Below, piece after piece: positions 17,649 through 26,395 of a stretch of DNA of 64,000 nucleotides. Position 1 is the first letter of the stretch; the number at the start of each line of letters is the position of its first letter. Position numbers and translations under genes: made by a program. The notes below the pieces were generated by a model, which had not been told where the DNA came from, did no database searches, and saw only the letters and a list, made by a program, of their open reading frames with translations. Origin of the DNA: JACVRN01 sp963715565 (lineage in GTDB: Bacteria > Acidobacteriota > Blastocatellia > Pyrinomonadales > Pyrinomonadaceae); contig OY970256.1 of assembly GCA_963715565.1 (NCBI GenBank), forward strand, positions 3,224,001-3,288,000. Reading direction: 5' to 3'.

Positions 17649-19127
17649 GTGATCAGCGAAGAGCTTGAGAAGAGTTTACGTGCCGAAGTGGACTCATATA
17701 TCAACGCGCGTTTGCGCGGATTTCAGGACGAGCTTTCACAGCTTCAGGGCCAGCTCAACGAAGCACTGACGCGCTTGCAGGAGCGCTCATCAAACGCGAC
17801 GCAAGGCGACAGTTCCGTCGCCTTCTCCGTTTCGCAGTACATACGCGCGGCGCACGAGCGCGGCATTTCCGATGCCGCTTCCGCCAACACGCGCATTAAG
17901 TCGTCAAGCGACATAGCGATTCTCAAGGCAGCCATTGAAGATTTGGACGACCAGCGTTCGCAGGCCGAAATCCTCAACACGCTCGTCAACCGCGCCGCGT
18001 CTTTCGCGCCGCGCGTAGTCTTCTTTGTGATTAAGAACGAGCAGGCGACCGCATGGCGTGCGCGCGGCCTTGAAGGCACTATCGGCGACGAAGCGGCGCG
18101 TTCGATTTCGCTCCCCGTGACTTCGGACACGCTTATCGGCGATGTCGTCAAATCGCGCGCCACGTGGAGCGGCTCGCCCGGCGCAAACGCCGACGACCAT
18201 CTGCTCTTAAACAAGCTCGACGGCGAGCCGCCGCAACGCATGGTCGCCATCCCGCTCACTGTGCGCGGCAGAGCAGTCGCGGTGCTCTACGCAGACTCAG
18301 CCGGGCTTGATACGGATGCTATCAATCTAGAAGCGCTGGAATCGCTCGTGCGCGTAGCCGGGATGGCGGTTGAGCTACTGTCTACCACGCGCCCCGCGCC
18401 TGCCGCTAGACCCGAGCAACGCGCCGTGAGCGAAGCAGCCGCAGAGCCAGCAGAAGCACAACCGGCAGAAGCCGCCGCAGCGCCCGAGCCGCAGCCTTCG
18501 GACGCAACCGACGAAGCCGCCGTTGAAGAAGCTCCACAGCCTTCGGAAGCCGGGGAGAGCGCATCACAAATCGAGGAGAGCGCGCCGCAGCCCTCCACAG
18601 CATGGGAGATGGGCAAGGAGCCCGCGTCCGCTTCGATGGAAGCGGCTCAGCCGGAGACCGCTTCACCGGAGATTACAGGAGCAGCGCCGCTCCCTCCGTC
18701 AGCAGCACCCGCTGCGAGCGCTCCGCCCGCGTCGCAGCCGCACGGAGCGCCCGCCGCGACGGCAGGTCAGTACTCCGCACCTCTAGGCGCATCGCGTCGC
18801 TACGGCGCAGCGGATTTGGAGCTGCCCATCGAAGTCAACGAAGACGAGCGTCGTCTTCATAATGATGCGCGCCGCTTTGCGCGCCTGCTGGTCTCGGAGA
18901 TTAAGCTCTACAACGAGCAGAAGGTGAAAGAGGGACGCACGCAGGGCAATCTCTACGAACGCCTGCGCGAAGACATAGACCGCTCGCGCCAGATGTACGA
19001 CAAGCGCGTCGCGCCGCCCGTGGCCGCGCGTTACGATTATTTCCACCAGGAGCTGGTCAACACGCTGGCCGAAGGCGATGCAGGCAAGCTCGGCGAAGGC
19101 TATCCGGGAGCGAGCGTCTCGGCGTAA
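17649..19127 (+). CDS. GAF-domain protein with long Ala/Pro/Glu linker
   Basis: A 493-residue cytoplasmic protein. Order: a coiled-coil N-terminus (residues 1-60, EELEKSLRAEVDSYINARLRGFQDEL in parts), a GAF-like sensor (about 120-250; ILNTLVNRAASFAPRVVFFVI ... MVAIPLTVRGRAVAVLYADS), a linker of about 130 residues made almost only of A, P, E, S and Q, and a conserved helical C-terminal domain (NEDERRLHNDARRFARLLVSEIKLYNE) seen in acidobacterial GAF proteins. The start is the GTG at 17649 with GGAGGA 11 bases before; the earlier ATG at 17568 would add 27 residues translated from leader sequence. Signal and partner unknown. Confidence 0.75.
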   Translation: MISEELEKSLRAEVDSYINARLRGFQDELSQLQGQLNEALTRLQERSSNATQGDSSVAFSVSQYIRAAHERGISDAASANTRIKSSSDIAILKAAIEDLDDQRSQAEILNTLVNRAASFAPRVVFFVIKNEQATAWRARGLEGTIGDEAARSISLPVTSDTLIGDVVKSRATWSGSPGANADDHLLLNKLDGEPPQRMVAIPLTVRGRAVAVLYADSAGLDTDAINLEALESLVRVAGMAVELLSTTRPAPAARPEQRAVSEAAAEPAEAQPAEAAAAPEPQPSDATDEAAVEEAPQPSEAGESASQIEESAPQPSTAWEMGKEPASASMEAAQPETASPEITGAAPLPPSAAPAASAPPASQPHGAPAATAGQYSAPLGASRRYGAADLELPIEVNEDERRLHNDARRFARLLVSEIKLYNEQKVKEGRTQGNLYERLREDIDRSRQMYDKRVAPPVAARYDYFHQELVNTLAEGDAGKLGEGYPGASVSA

Positions 19128-19138
19128 AGCATTAACAA

Positions 19139-19324
19139 GCCCCTGAAAGGGGCGAGATATCAGTAGCCCACCACGTCAGTGGTGGGAACACACGTCGAGA
19201 TTAAATGGAGAGCCCCGTCAGGGGCGACATCGATGTCGCCCCTGACGGGGCTTCATTATTCTGGCTAACGCATGACCCACATCTCACGATGTGGGCTACT
19301 GTTATTTCGCCCCTTTCAGGGGCT
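19139..19324. repeat. Family A nested-hairpin repeat, copy 2
   Basis: Same plan as the copy at 3.6 kb. The inner core hairpins read CCCACCAC..GTGGTGGG on the left and CCCACATC..GATGTGGG on the right, so the stem bases differ from copy 1 but still pair. The central inverted repeat is AGCCCCGTCAGGGGCGACAT and its complement (19211-19252). Confidence 0.85.
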
Positions 19325-19489
19325 CATGATGAAAAGGATGCTATGCAACGTGGCTACCCACGCTTTCGTACCTCGTCCCGCCTCCTTCATACGCTCCTTT
19401 CTCCCGTGTATGATATGAGAGAGCGTCGCGACATGTGCGCTCGTTAAAAGCCGCTCATATTTTTCATGTGCGAGGAGAAGTGATTCGTC

Positions 19490-21835
19490 TTGAATATTAA
19501 TTTCCGCCAGCATCGTTTGATTCTCATTATCGTCGGCCTCGTGGTCGTCGCGGGGCTCGTGCTCGCCCCCTTCATGAGCGCAAGCTGCGGCACGCATCAG
19601 GGCTCGCAGGGAGAGCAGCGTGCGCTTGAAACTTTGCGGACGATGACCCGTGGCGGCGTGCTGCCTGCGGAAGACGCCGTCGAGCGCATAGAAAAAGCGC
19701 ACCCCGACACGAAAGCGGCGGGGCTCGCACGCATCGTGCGCGCACGCATCAGGATGAAGGCGGGCGATTTCACAGGCGCAGCCTCCTTGCTCGACAACAA
19801 GGTCATCGCCTCGCGCACCTCTCTCGCCGACTACGCGCTCTTCTTGCGCGGGCGAGCCCTTGAGCAGGCCAATCAAACAGTGGAAGCACGCGCCGCTTAT
19901 GAAAAGCTCGCGCGTGATTTTCCGACCTCCGCGCGCGCGCGTGAAGCTTCCCTGCGCAACGCGCAGCTTGTGATGCAGAGCGGCCAAGCGGCAGCCGTGC
20001 CCACGCTCCTGAAAGACCTGAACGAGAGAGCGGACGCTGCTGCCCTTCTGCTTTCGGCCAAAGCTTACGAGCAAGCGGGTGATGCAACGCGCGCTCTACA
20101 GATGTACCGCCGCATCTATTTCTTCGCACCCACTTCGGCGGAGAGCGCGGAGGCTGCCTCTGCCATCCCCAGATTAAATTCCACCACTTCGCCCGCGTCT
20201 GCGGAAGAAGCGCTGGCGCGTGCCGACAAGCTCTTTGCGGCGAAGCGCAGCGCTGACGCCACAACAGCTTACGCTGATGCCTTCTCTCGCTTTCCGGCAT
20301 CTGCGACGCCGGAAGCGCAACTGCGTCGCGGCATCGCTGCCACCAACGCCAAGCGCACGACCGATGCCGTCTCGGCCCTGCAAAGCATCCCTACGGGCGC
20401 GGGCAACGTGCGGGCCGACGCGCTTTACCATCTCACTCAAGCCTACGCACAGGCGCGCCAGTGGGAGATGGTGCGCGGCACGCTCGAAGAGATGCGACGC
20501 ACTTTTCCGCAAAGCACACAGACGCCGCGCGCTATCAACGGCGCAGGCGTCATCGCACGCGACGCCAAGAATCAGGCCGAGGCGCTCAATCTCTTTCGCA
20601 TGGCCGTCGCCGCTTACCCCGAAGCGGCGGAAGTTGCGCAGGCGCAGTTCGAGATTGCATGGGCCGCACACGAAGCTAAAAATTATCAGGAATCGTCCAG
20701 ACTTCTGACGGAGCATCTGGCCGTTTACGCGGACAAGAACACGGACAATCGCGGGCGCGCGGGCTACTGGGCCGCGCGCGATTCGGAGCGCGCAGGGAAA
20801 TCGAAAGAGGCGCGTGCGCTCTACGAAGCGATGCAGGACCGTTACGACGCCAACTGGTACGGCTATCTCTCAAAACAGAGGCTCGAAGCGATGGAGCGCG
20901 CAGGCAATGCCACGCGCGGAGAGTTTGCGCCCGACTCTGTGGTGGGCCGCGCTGTTGCCAATTTGAAAACCGTCACGGTCGCGGAAGAGACAGCCGGGCC
21001 TACGGAGATAGAGCGCATCGCGCGCGCTGACCAACTCAACATCATAGGCACGGACGATTGGGCGCTCGAAGAATTAGACGCGGCGTCCGGGGCGGCTCCG
21101 GCTTCCCCGCGCGTTAACCTCGCGGTGGCGCGCATCTATCGCTCGCGCGAAGACAATCTGCGGGCCTTTGTAGAGCTGAGGAAAAGCTATCCGGACTATT
21201 CGCAGATGAAGCCCGAAGAGTTGACGCGTGAAGAGTGGGACATCTTTTATCCACTGGCTTACTGGGACATCATCGTTCAGGAAGCGCGTGCGCGCCGTCT
21301 TGATCCGCATCAAGTCGCGGGGCTCATTCGTCAGGAATCCGTCTTTAACCCGCGCGCGCGTTCTTCTGCCAAAGCCTACGGGCTGATGCAGCTTCTACAA
21401 CCGACGGGCGCGGCGATGGCGCGCAAGAACGGCATCGAGCGAGCCGTTACGGAAGAGTCGCTTTACGAGCCGCGCCTGAACATACAGCTCGGCACAAGCT
21501 ACATGCGCGACCAGTTCGACCGCTTCGGGCGTATAGAATACGTCGCCGCAGCCTACAACGCCGGGCCCGGGCGCGTGCCGCAGTGGCGCGCACAGTTGCC
21601 ACTTGAAATAGACGAATTCGCAGAAGGGATTCCTTTCCGCGAGACGCGCGGCTACGTGCAGGGCGTAGTGCGCAACACGCTCCAATACGAACGGCTCTAC
21701 GACGACAACGGCCAGTTCCGCGCCGTGGTCGGCACCAACGCGCTCAATGGTCAAACAGGCGGCACGCCAGCCAGCCAGTCGGCAAACCCCACGGTGCGCA
21801 AACGTCGCGTCACGGGCGAGCAGAAGGAAGAATAA
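19490..21835 (+). CDS. Soluble lytic murein transglycosylase (Slt70-like)
   Basis: Cleaves the MurNAc-GlcNAc bond of peptidoglycan to 1,6-anhydro products in the periplasm. The N-terminal membrane anchor or lipoprotein-like segment (ILIIVGLVVVAGLVLAPFMSASC) is followed by about 500 residues of TPR-like helices forming the superhelical ring, then a C-terminal SLT domain with catalytic E616 in IRQESVFNPRARS, the GLMQLLQPT motif and AAYNAGPGRV. 781 residues, longer than E. coli Slt. The start is TTG with GAGGAG upstream; an in-frame ATG is absent before the anchor. The Cys after SAS may be lipidated. Confidence 0.9.
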   Translation: MNINFRQHRLILIIVGLVVVAGLVLAPFMSASCGTHQGSQGEQRALETLRTMTRGGVLPAEDAVERIEKAHPDTKAAGLARIVRARIRMKAGDFTGAASLLDNKVIASRTSLADYALFLRGRALEQANQTVEARAAYEKLARDFPTSARAREASLRNAQLVMQSGQAAAVPTLLKDLNERADAAALLLSAKAYEQAGDATRALQMYRRIYFFAPTSAESAEAASAIPRLNSTTSPASAEEALARADKLFAAKRSADATTAYADAFSRFPASATPEAQLRRGIAATNAKRTTDAVSALQSIPTGAGNVRADALYHLTQAYAQARQWEMVRGTLEEMRRTFPQSTQTPRAINGAGVIARDAKNQAEALNLFRMAVAAYPEAAEVAQAQFEIAWAAHEAKNYQESSRLLTEHLAVYADKNTDNRGRAGYWAARDSERAGKSKEARALYEAMQDRYDANWYGYLSKQRLEAMERAGNATRGEFAPDSVVGRAVANLKTVTVAEETAGPTEIERIARADQLNIIGTDDWALEELDAASGAAPASPRVNLAVARIYRSREDNLRAFVELRKSYPDYSQMKPEELTREEWDIFYPLAYWDIIVQEARARRLDPHQVAGLIRQESVFNPRARSSAKAYGLMQLLQPTGAAMARKNGIERAVTEESLYEPRLNIQLGTSYMRDQFDRFGRIEYVAAAYNAGPGRVPQWRAQLPLEIDEFAEGIPFRETRGYVQGVVRNTLQYERLYDDNGQFRAVVGTNALNGQTGGTPASQSANPTVRKRRVTGEQKEE

Positions 21836-21840
21836 AGGAA

Positions 21841-21971
21841 AGGGATGAGGGATGAAAAGAAGTGATGAATGCAAAGTGCAGAATGCAAAAGTAAAGAAAG
21901 ACTTTCTCTTCATTCATCATTTTGCATTTTGACTTTTGCATTTCTTACTTCATCCCTCATCCCTCATCCCT
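21841..21971. repeat. Composite heptamer hairpin (two words nested)
   Basis: Outer arms: GGGATGA units (21842-21856) and ATCCCTC units (21949-21971). Inside lies a second hairpin of GATGAATGCAAA-type units (left 21863-21893, right 21908-21943). One heptamer hairpin inserted into or grown within another. Confidence 0.8.
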
Positions 21972-21986
21972 GCTTTTGATGATGTT

Positions 21987-22931
21987 ATGTATTTAAGTAA
22001 AGGTTTCTCTTATCGTCTTGTGCAATCGTTGGCGCTTGTGGCGTGTTTCGTTTTCGCTGCTACGAGCGGCGCGGGCGTTCGCGCGCAGAAGGCTAAGAAG
22101 AATACGGCTGCGGCGGGCGTGAAATCAATCACTGTGCGCGCGGAGCCGAAAGCGATTGTGTGGCTGGATGAAGTGAGGCGCGGGGTGACGGATGACGAGG
22201 GGCGGCTCGCGCTGGCGAAGGTCACGGCGGGTCGTCACACTTTGCGCGTGCGTGCCCGTGGGTTTAAGGAAGCACAGCTTTCTTTGTTGCCGCAGCAGCG
22301 TGGCGAAGTCGCAGTTCGCCTTGCGCGCACGACCGACAAAGCCGAGCTTGCTTTTCAGGAAGCAGAAGAAGCGAGAGAGAGCGCACGCGATGAGGATGCA
22401 CGTAAAAGCGCCGCAGAGCTTTATCGTCGCGCGCTCACTTTGCGACCACGCTACGCTCAGGCGCGCGTCGGTCTGGCGCGTGTGCTTTTGGATTTGAACG
22501 ACTACAACTCCGCGCTCGAAGAGATTGCGGCGGCGCGTCAGGCGCGGCGCGTGTACCCCGAAGCCTCTGCGGTCGAAGGCCGCATCCTGCGCATGGCCGC
22601 CGACACCAACGCCGCGATTGAATCCTTTCAACGCGCCATACGCGAAGCTCGCGGCTTCCAGCCCGAAGCTCATACAGGGCTCGCCCTCGTCCTCGAAGAG
22701 AAAGGGCGCTACGAGGAAGCTGCGGAATCATTTCGCAAAGCCATCGCGCAGCTCTCCGACACAGAGCCCGTGCTCTACCAACTGCTCGGCGCGCTCTACG
22801 AAAGGATGGAGAAATACAAGGAGGCCGTCGAAGCTTACGAAAAATATCTTGAGCTTGCGCCCAACGGCACGCTCGCCCCCGCCGTCCGCTCCGTCATAGA
22901 CCAGCTACGCCTTCAGGCCGCTGAACAATAA
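21987..22931 (+). CDS. Exported PEGA/TPR-repeat protein
   Basis: A 314-residue exported protein: signal peptide (SLALVACFVFAATSGAGVRA), a PEGA-like beta domain (KSITVRAEPKAIVWLDEVRRGVTD read in parts, then TAGRHTLRVRARGF), and at least four TPR units (AAELYRRALTLRPRYAQARVGLA, AIESFQRAIREARG, AAESFRKAIAQL, AVEAYEKYLELAPNG). Typical acidobacterial periplasmic scaffold; binding partner unknown. The ATG at 21987 is preferred because codons before it are heptamer-repeat DNA. Placed just downstream of the transglycosylase, in the same direction but separated by the composite hairpin. Confidence 0.75.
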   Translation: MYLSKGFSYRLVQSLALVACFVFAATSGAGVRAQKAKKNTAAAGVKSITVRAEPKAIVWLDEVRRGVTDDEGRLALAKVTAGRHTLRVRARGFKEAQLSLLPQQRGEVAVRLARTTDKAELAFQEAEEARESARDEDARKSAAELYRRALTLRPRYAQARVGLARVLLDLNDYNSALEEIAAARQARRVYPEASAVEGRILRMAADTNAAIESFQRAIREARGFQPEAHTGLALVLEEKGRYEEAAESFRKAIAQLSDTEPVLYQLLGALYERMEKYKEAVEAYEKYLELAPNGTLAPAVRSVIDQLRLQAAEQ

Positions 22932-22948
22932 AGCACCGGGGAAAAATT

Positions 22949-23100
22949 AACAGGGATGGACAGGATAAACAGGATAAAAGCAATGCAGAAGTCAGAACGA
23001 TGAATGATGAAAGAAAAGCTATTCCGCCTTTAATTCATCACTCATTACTGCGGCACTCATCACTTCTTCTATATCCTGTCTATCCTGTCCATCCCTGTTT
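22949..23100. repeat. Inverted repeat with 9-base ACAGGATAA units
   Basis: The left arm at 22949-22979 (ACAGGGATGG, ACAGGATAA, ACAGGATAA) matches the right arm at 23071-23100 as reverse complement (TATCCTGTC). Between them is a decayed ATGAATGA/TCATTCAT-type inner hairpin. Lies between convergent TPR and KAS III genes. Confidence 0.75.
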
Positions 23101-23126
23101 GAATCCGTCTTTCGCTTCTTAACGTT

Positions 23127-24143
23127 TTAAGCGTGAGCGCGACAGAGACCCGCGCCCCATGTGAAGCCTGCGCCGAAGGCTGGGAGCAGTAGATAATCAT
23201 TGGGCTCGACGCGGCCCGAGCGACGCAAGTGGTCGAGCGCGATTCCCATAGAGGCCGAAGAGGTGTTGCCGGTCTCTTCAACGACGGAGACCACGCCGCC
23301 CTGGTCCACTGGGAAACGAAGGCCGCGCGCGACCTGCGCCAGCAGATTGGCGTTCGCCTGATGCGGAACCATCCAGCGCACGTCGGCGATCGCCAGTTGG
23401 TTTCGCTCAAGCAACTGCCGGCAGGCCGCGACGATCTTGCGTGAAGCTTGCACGATGACCGTCTGGCCGTTCATGCGCGGGAAGAAATCAACGGCTTCTG
23501 CGCTTTCAGGATTAGAGCGCGCTCTGCCGAACTCCGTGCCGGGAGAGCGCACGCCGAGGTCGTCAATAAAGGTTCCGTCGGTGGCTAAATGTATGTCCAG
23601 AATTTCGAGCGAGAGAGAGCGCGGCTCGTGGGAAACAATGAGGGCGGCTGCGCCATCGCCGAAGAGCATGGAGATTGTGCCCGACGCGGGCGAAAGGTCT
23701 AGCCACGCGGATTGAATCTCGGCCAGACAGATGGCTACATTACGGGCTGCGCCCGAAGTGACGAGCGCGCTTGCGACCTGAAGACCGTAGAGCGCGTTGA
23801 CACAGGCAGCGCGAATGTCCAGACAGGGAATCTCGCGTAAGCCCAGAGCTTTTTGAACGGCGGGAGCCGAGCCGGGAATAAAGCGGTCGGGCGTCATCGT
23901 GCCGAACAGGAGATAATCCACATCTTCGGCTTGGAGGCCCGCGTCTTCGATGGCATGTGAAAGCGCAGCCGCCGCCAGGGAGCTGGTGGTTGTTCCCTGC
24001 TCGGCCCAGCGACGGCGGCGTATGCCGGAGGATTTGAAAATCTGCTCAGGCTGAAGATTGAGACTTGCGGAAATCTCTTCGTTGGTGACGACGCGCTCGG
24101 GAAGATGCGAGCCCGTGCCTGTGATGAATGCTCCCATCGCCAC
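23127..24143 (-). CDS. Beta-ketoacyl-ACP synthase III-like enzyme (KAS III)
   Basis: A thiolase-fold condensing enzyme, 338 residues. The catalytic Cys-His-Asn triad is intact: C114 in IRAACVNALYG, H261 in VPHQANANLL, N293 in ETGNTSSASMG. Canonical FabH condenses acyl-CoA with malonyl-ACP to start fatty acid synthesis; relatives such as CerJ move acyl groups onto sugars instead. The gene starts only 3 bases after the stop of an acyl carrier protein gene and lies in a run with MBOAT and SGNH genes, so a dedicated role in making or transferring an acyl group for envelope modification is likely (inference). The GTG at 24143 has AGAGG seven bases upstream; the ATG at 24137 is an alternative. Confidence 0.85.
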   Translation of the reverse strand: MAMGAFITGTGSHLPERVVTNEEISASLNLQPEQIFKSSGIRRRRWAEQGTTTSSLAAAALSHAIEDAGLQAEDVDYLLFGTMTPDRFIPGSAPAVQKALGLREIPCLDIRAACVNALYGLQVASALVTSGAARNVAICLAEIQSAWLDLSPASGTISMLFGDGAAALIVSHEPRSLSLEILDIHLATDGTFIDDLGVRSPGTEFGRARSNPESAEAVDFFPRMNGQTVIVQASRKIVAACRQLLERNQLAIADVRWMVPHQANANLLAQVARGLRFPVDQGGVVSVVEETGNTSSASMGIALDHLRRSGRVEPNDYLLLPAFGAGFTWGAGLCRAHA

Positions 24144-24146
24144 GGC

Positions 24147-24392
24147 TCAGCCTCTTTGGCGCTCCGTTACGTAACGCTCTATCTGTTCGACCGATTGAAA
24201 GTTTGCCGGGTTCACGTCGCCGTCCGGCACACTCACACCCGTCTCCTGTTCGAGCACGGTGACGAAATCCACGAGCGCAAAGCTATCAAGCACGCCCATC
24301 TTAAAAAGATCGTCCGTTGCGCCCGGCTGCTCCGCGCCGTTCTGGCGCGCGTTGTCGTTCAAAAAATCAATCACACCCTGTGGCAATGCCAT
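24147..24392 (-). CDS. Dedicated acyl carrier protein
   Basis: An 81-residue carrier protein that holds acyl groups on a 4'-phosphopantetheine arm attached to S37 in the GVLDSFALVDF helix start. Acidic, four-helix pattern, family length. It is not next to fabD/fabG/fabF, so it is probably not the housekeeping AcpP but a pathway-specific carrier serving the adjacent KAS III and the MBOAT/SGNH pair, comparable to DltC in teichoic acid D-alanylation (inference). Start at ATG 24392 after AAAGGAG; the longer open frame reads into the heptamer array. Confidence 0.85.
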   Translation of the reverse strand: MALPQGVIDFLNDNARQNGAEQPGATDDLFKMGVLDSFALVDFVTVLEQETGVSVPDGDVNPANFQSVEQIERYVTERQRG

Positions 24393-24419
24393 GACTTGTT
24401 CACACACTCCTTTGAAATT

Positions 24420-24492
24420 CAGTGACAAGTGACAAGCAAGAGAAAAGACAAGCTGCTTTATCTTGTCACTTGTCACTCGTCACTTGTCACTG
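24420..24492. repeat. Heptamer hairpin element (AGTGACA word)
   Basis: Short left arm (two units) and longer right arm (four units TGTCACT/CGTCACT) between the SGNH hydrolase and ACP genes. The TGA in the right arm (read on the minus strand) is the stop codon of the SGNH gene. Confidence 0.8.
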
Positions 24493-26327
24493 CTTTTTTG
24501 CGCGACCATCTGGGTCGAGTTGGTGCGCGCTCTGTATTTGGTATAGCCGTCGTTGAGCGCTTCATAAATCAGACGCCCTACGACTTCCGCGCCTTCGGGT
24601 GTCGGGTGCGTCAGGTCGCCGCCGACGTAATGATTGTTGCCGCGCCCTGCGGACCAGCGCGCCATAGTCCCTTCGCCGCCCATCGCTTTGAAGGTGTTGA
24701 AGAAGGCGCAAGACTCTTCGAGCGCTACGCGGCGCTGCATGTCTACGAGCATCGGGATGGAAGGCTTGGTGATAATCTTGCTGCCCGCCACGCGCTGCCC
24801 CCTATCCATCGGCGAGAGAATCAGGATGGAAGCATTGGGCAGGGCCGTGCGTACGCGGCGAATCACTTCGCGTAAATCTTTTTCGTAGCGCGCCATCTGG
24901 TCTGCGGAAGCATACTGGCTCTCGTTTGCGCCGTAGTTGATGATGACAAGATTGGGCTTGCGATGCTCAAGTTGTTCGCGCCAGTGGTCCTCGCCCATGA
25001 CGGTTGCGAGCAAACCGGCGTAAGCGCCGTTGACGCCGAGGCTATCGTAAACCACGCCGGGGCCGTCGTTCTCCAACACCGCGCCGAACAATCTGACAGT
25101 GCCCGACGCGCTTTTGACTTCAAAAGTATTCGCGCCTGAGGCTCCCGCTTTAATCTCGAAGAAGGCGGAGCGCTGCGTCCCGCTTGTTGAAACCGTCTGC
25201 GAGTTTGCGCCGTTGACGCTGACGGTAAACTGCCCGCCCGAGGGCTGCTGCAAGTAATAGACATCCATGCGCGAGAAGTTGCGGCCCGTCTCGCCTTCCG
25301 CCGAAGGAGCAAAGCGCGCGTAACGTCCCGCGCCCGAAGCCGTAAAGGAAACGCCGCCCAGCCCAAACTGCCCGTCAAAAACTTTCGCGCCCATCATGGG
25401 ATTGTTGTCCCAGCCGCCGCCCGAAGTAAACGTGATGGCGCTGTGCGTGTACCAGGCCCACGGGCGGTCCATGAGGATAAAGCCGTGGCCCGCGTCGCCG
25501 AAGCGTGTTTGAAACAGACGCCGCACGGTGCTCGTGATACCGTCGTTGGTGATGGGCGAATCGCCGTAGTGCGTGACGCGCGTCACGGCCCCCGCTTGTT
25601 TAGCATCCGTTCGCGCCAGTTGTGCATAGAACGAATCCATGGCGCGCTGCGGGTCTTCAATCGGGTTGTCGGAATTGACGACGACGGGCGCGCCCGCGCT
25701 GGTCGAGGCATAAGTCGTGTCGGTGGTGGCGGGTGCTCCGCCCGGAATATTGTCGGGCGCGTTGCCCGGTGTGTCCGAGTTGAACGAAACCATCTCGCTC
25801 AAGTCCGGCAGCATCTCTCGGAAACCGGCCAGTTGCGGGACAAAGAGCGGGAGCGAGGCGAGCACGAGCACGCACAGAATTGTCTGCGCGGGCTTCGTCA
25901 AAAGCATGTGACGCGAGCGCGTCTTTGCAGGAGCTTGCTCCGACAGATGAACAGCTTCGGAAGAAGGAGCGGCTTCGGCTTTCAAATCAGGCGCGGCGTG
26001 CTTCGCTCCATGACCATTTCCGTTATGACCGTTGCCGTTCGATTTGACGACCCCGACATTCTCGCGAGCTTGATTTTCAAGAGCAAGCCGCGCTTCACGC
26101 TTGCGCTTGCGTGCGGCGGAGATAAAAGGGATGCGCCGCCGCTTCTCTACGATATGGTCGTCGGGCGGGAACAGTATCGAAGTCGCGAACGACGATGCAG
26201 GCGCGGCCCGTTTTTCCTGGACGCCGACGTCTACGTGGACGCGCCGTGGACGCATGAGCGGCACACCACAGCCGTCACAAAACTTCGCCGTCTCTCTGAC
26301 TGTTTTCCCACAAGCCTGGCAGTTCAT
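24480..26327 (-). CDS. Zinc-ribbon, membrane-anchored SGNH/GDSL acyl hydrolase or transferase
   Basis: A 615-residue protein in four parts: an N-terminal zinc ribbon (CQAC at 3-6, CDGC at 17-20), a basic/Asn-Gly-rich linker, one transmembrane helix (about 147-166), and a periplasmic SGNH domain. Catalytic blocks: HYGDS with Ser257, NYGANES, and DLTHPTPEGA giving D571 and H574. SGNH proteins next to MBOAT proteins (AlgJ/AlgX, PatB, DltD) place or remove acyl groups on exported polymers. A jelly-roll-like insert (residues about 320-420) lies between the first two blocks, as in AlgX-type or OafB-type proteins. The last residues KSSDK and stop come from the heptamer repeat. The zinc ribbon on the cytoplasmic side is unusual. 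Confidence 0.8.
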   Translation of the reverse strand: MNCQACGKTVRETAKFCDGCGVPLMRPRRVHVDVGVQEKRAAPASSFATSILFPPDDHIVEKRRRIPFISAARKRKREARLALENQARENVGVVKSNGNGHNGNGHGAKHAAPDLKAEAAPSSEAVHLSEQAPAKTRSRHMLLTKPAQTILCVLVLASLPLFVPQLAGFREMLPDLSEMVSFNSDTPGNAPDNIPGGAPATTDTTYASTSAGAPVVVNSDNPIEDPQRAMDSFYAQLARTDAKQAGAVTRVTHYGDSPITNDGITSTVRRLFQTRFGDAGHGFILMDRPWAWYTHSAITFTSGGGWDNNPMMGAKVFDGQFGLGGVSFTASGAGRYARFAPSAEGETGRNFSRMDVYYLQQPSGGQFTVSVNGANSQTVSTSGTQRSAFFEIKAGASGANTFEVKSASGTVRLFGAVLENDGPGVVYDSLGVNGAYAGLLATVMGEDHWREQLEHRKPNLVIINYGANESQYASADQMARYEKDLREVIRRVRTALPNASILILSPMDRGQRVAGSKIITKPSIPMLVDMQRRVALEESCAFFNTFKAMGGEGTMARWSAGRGNNHYVGGDLTHPTPEGAEVVGRLIYEALNDGYTKYRARTNSTQMVAQKSSDK

Positions 26328-26395
26328 CTAAAACCTCTTACCTCTTACAGCGTCACTCAAACCGGCGCGCTCGTGAAACCGGCGCGCGCTCTCAC

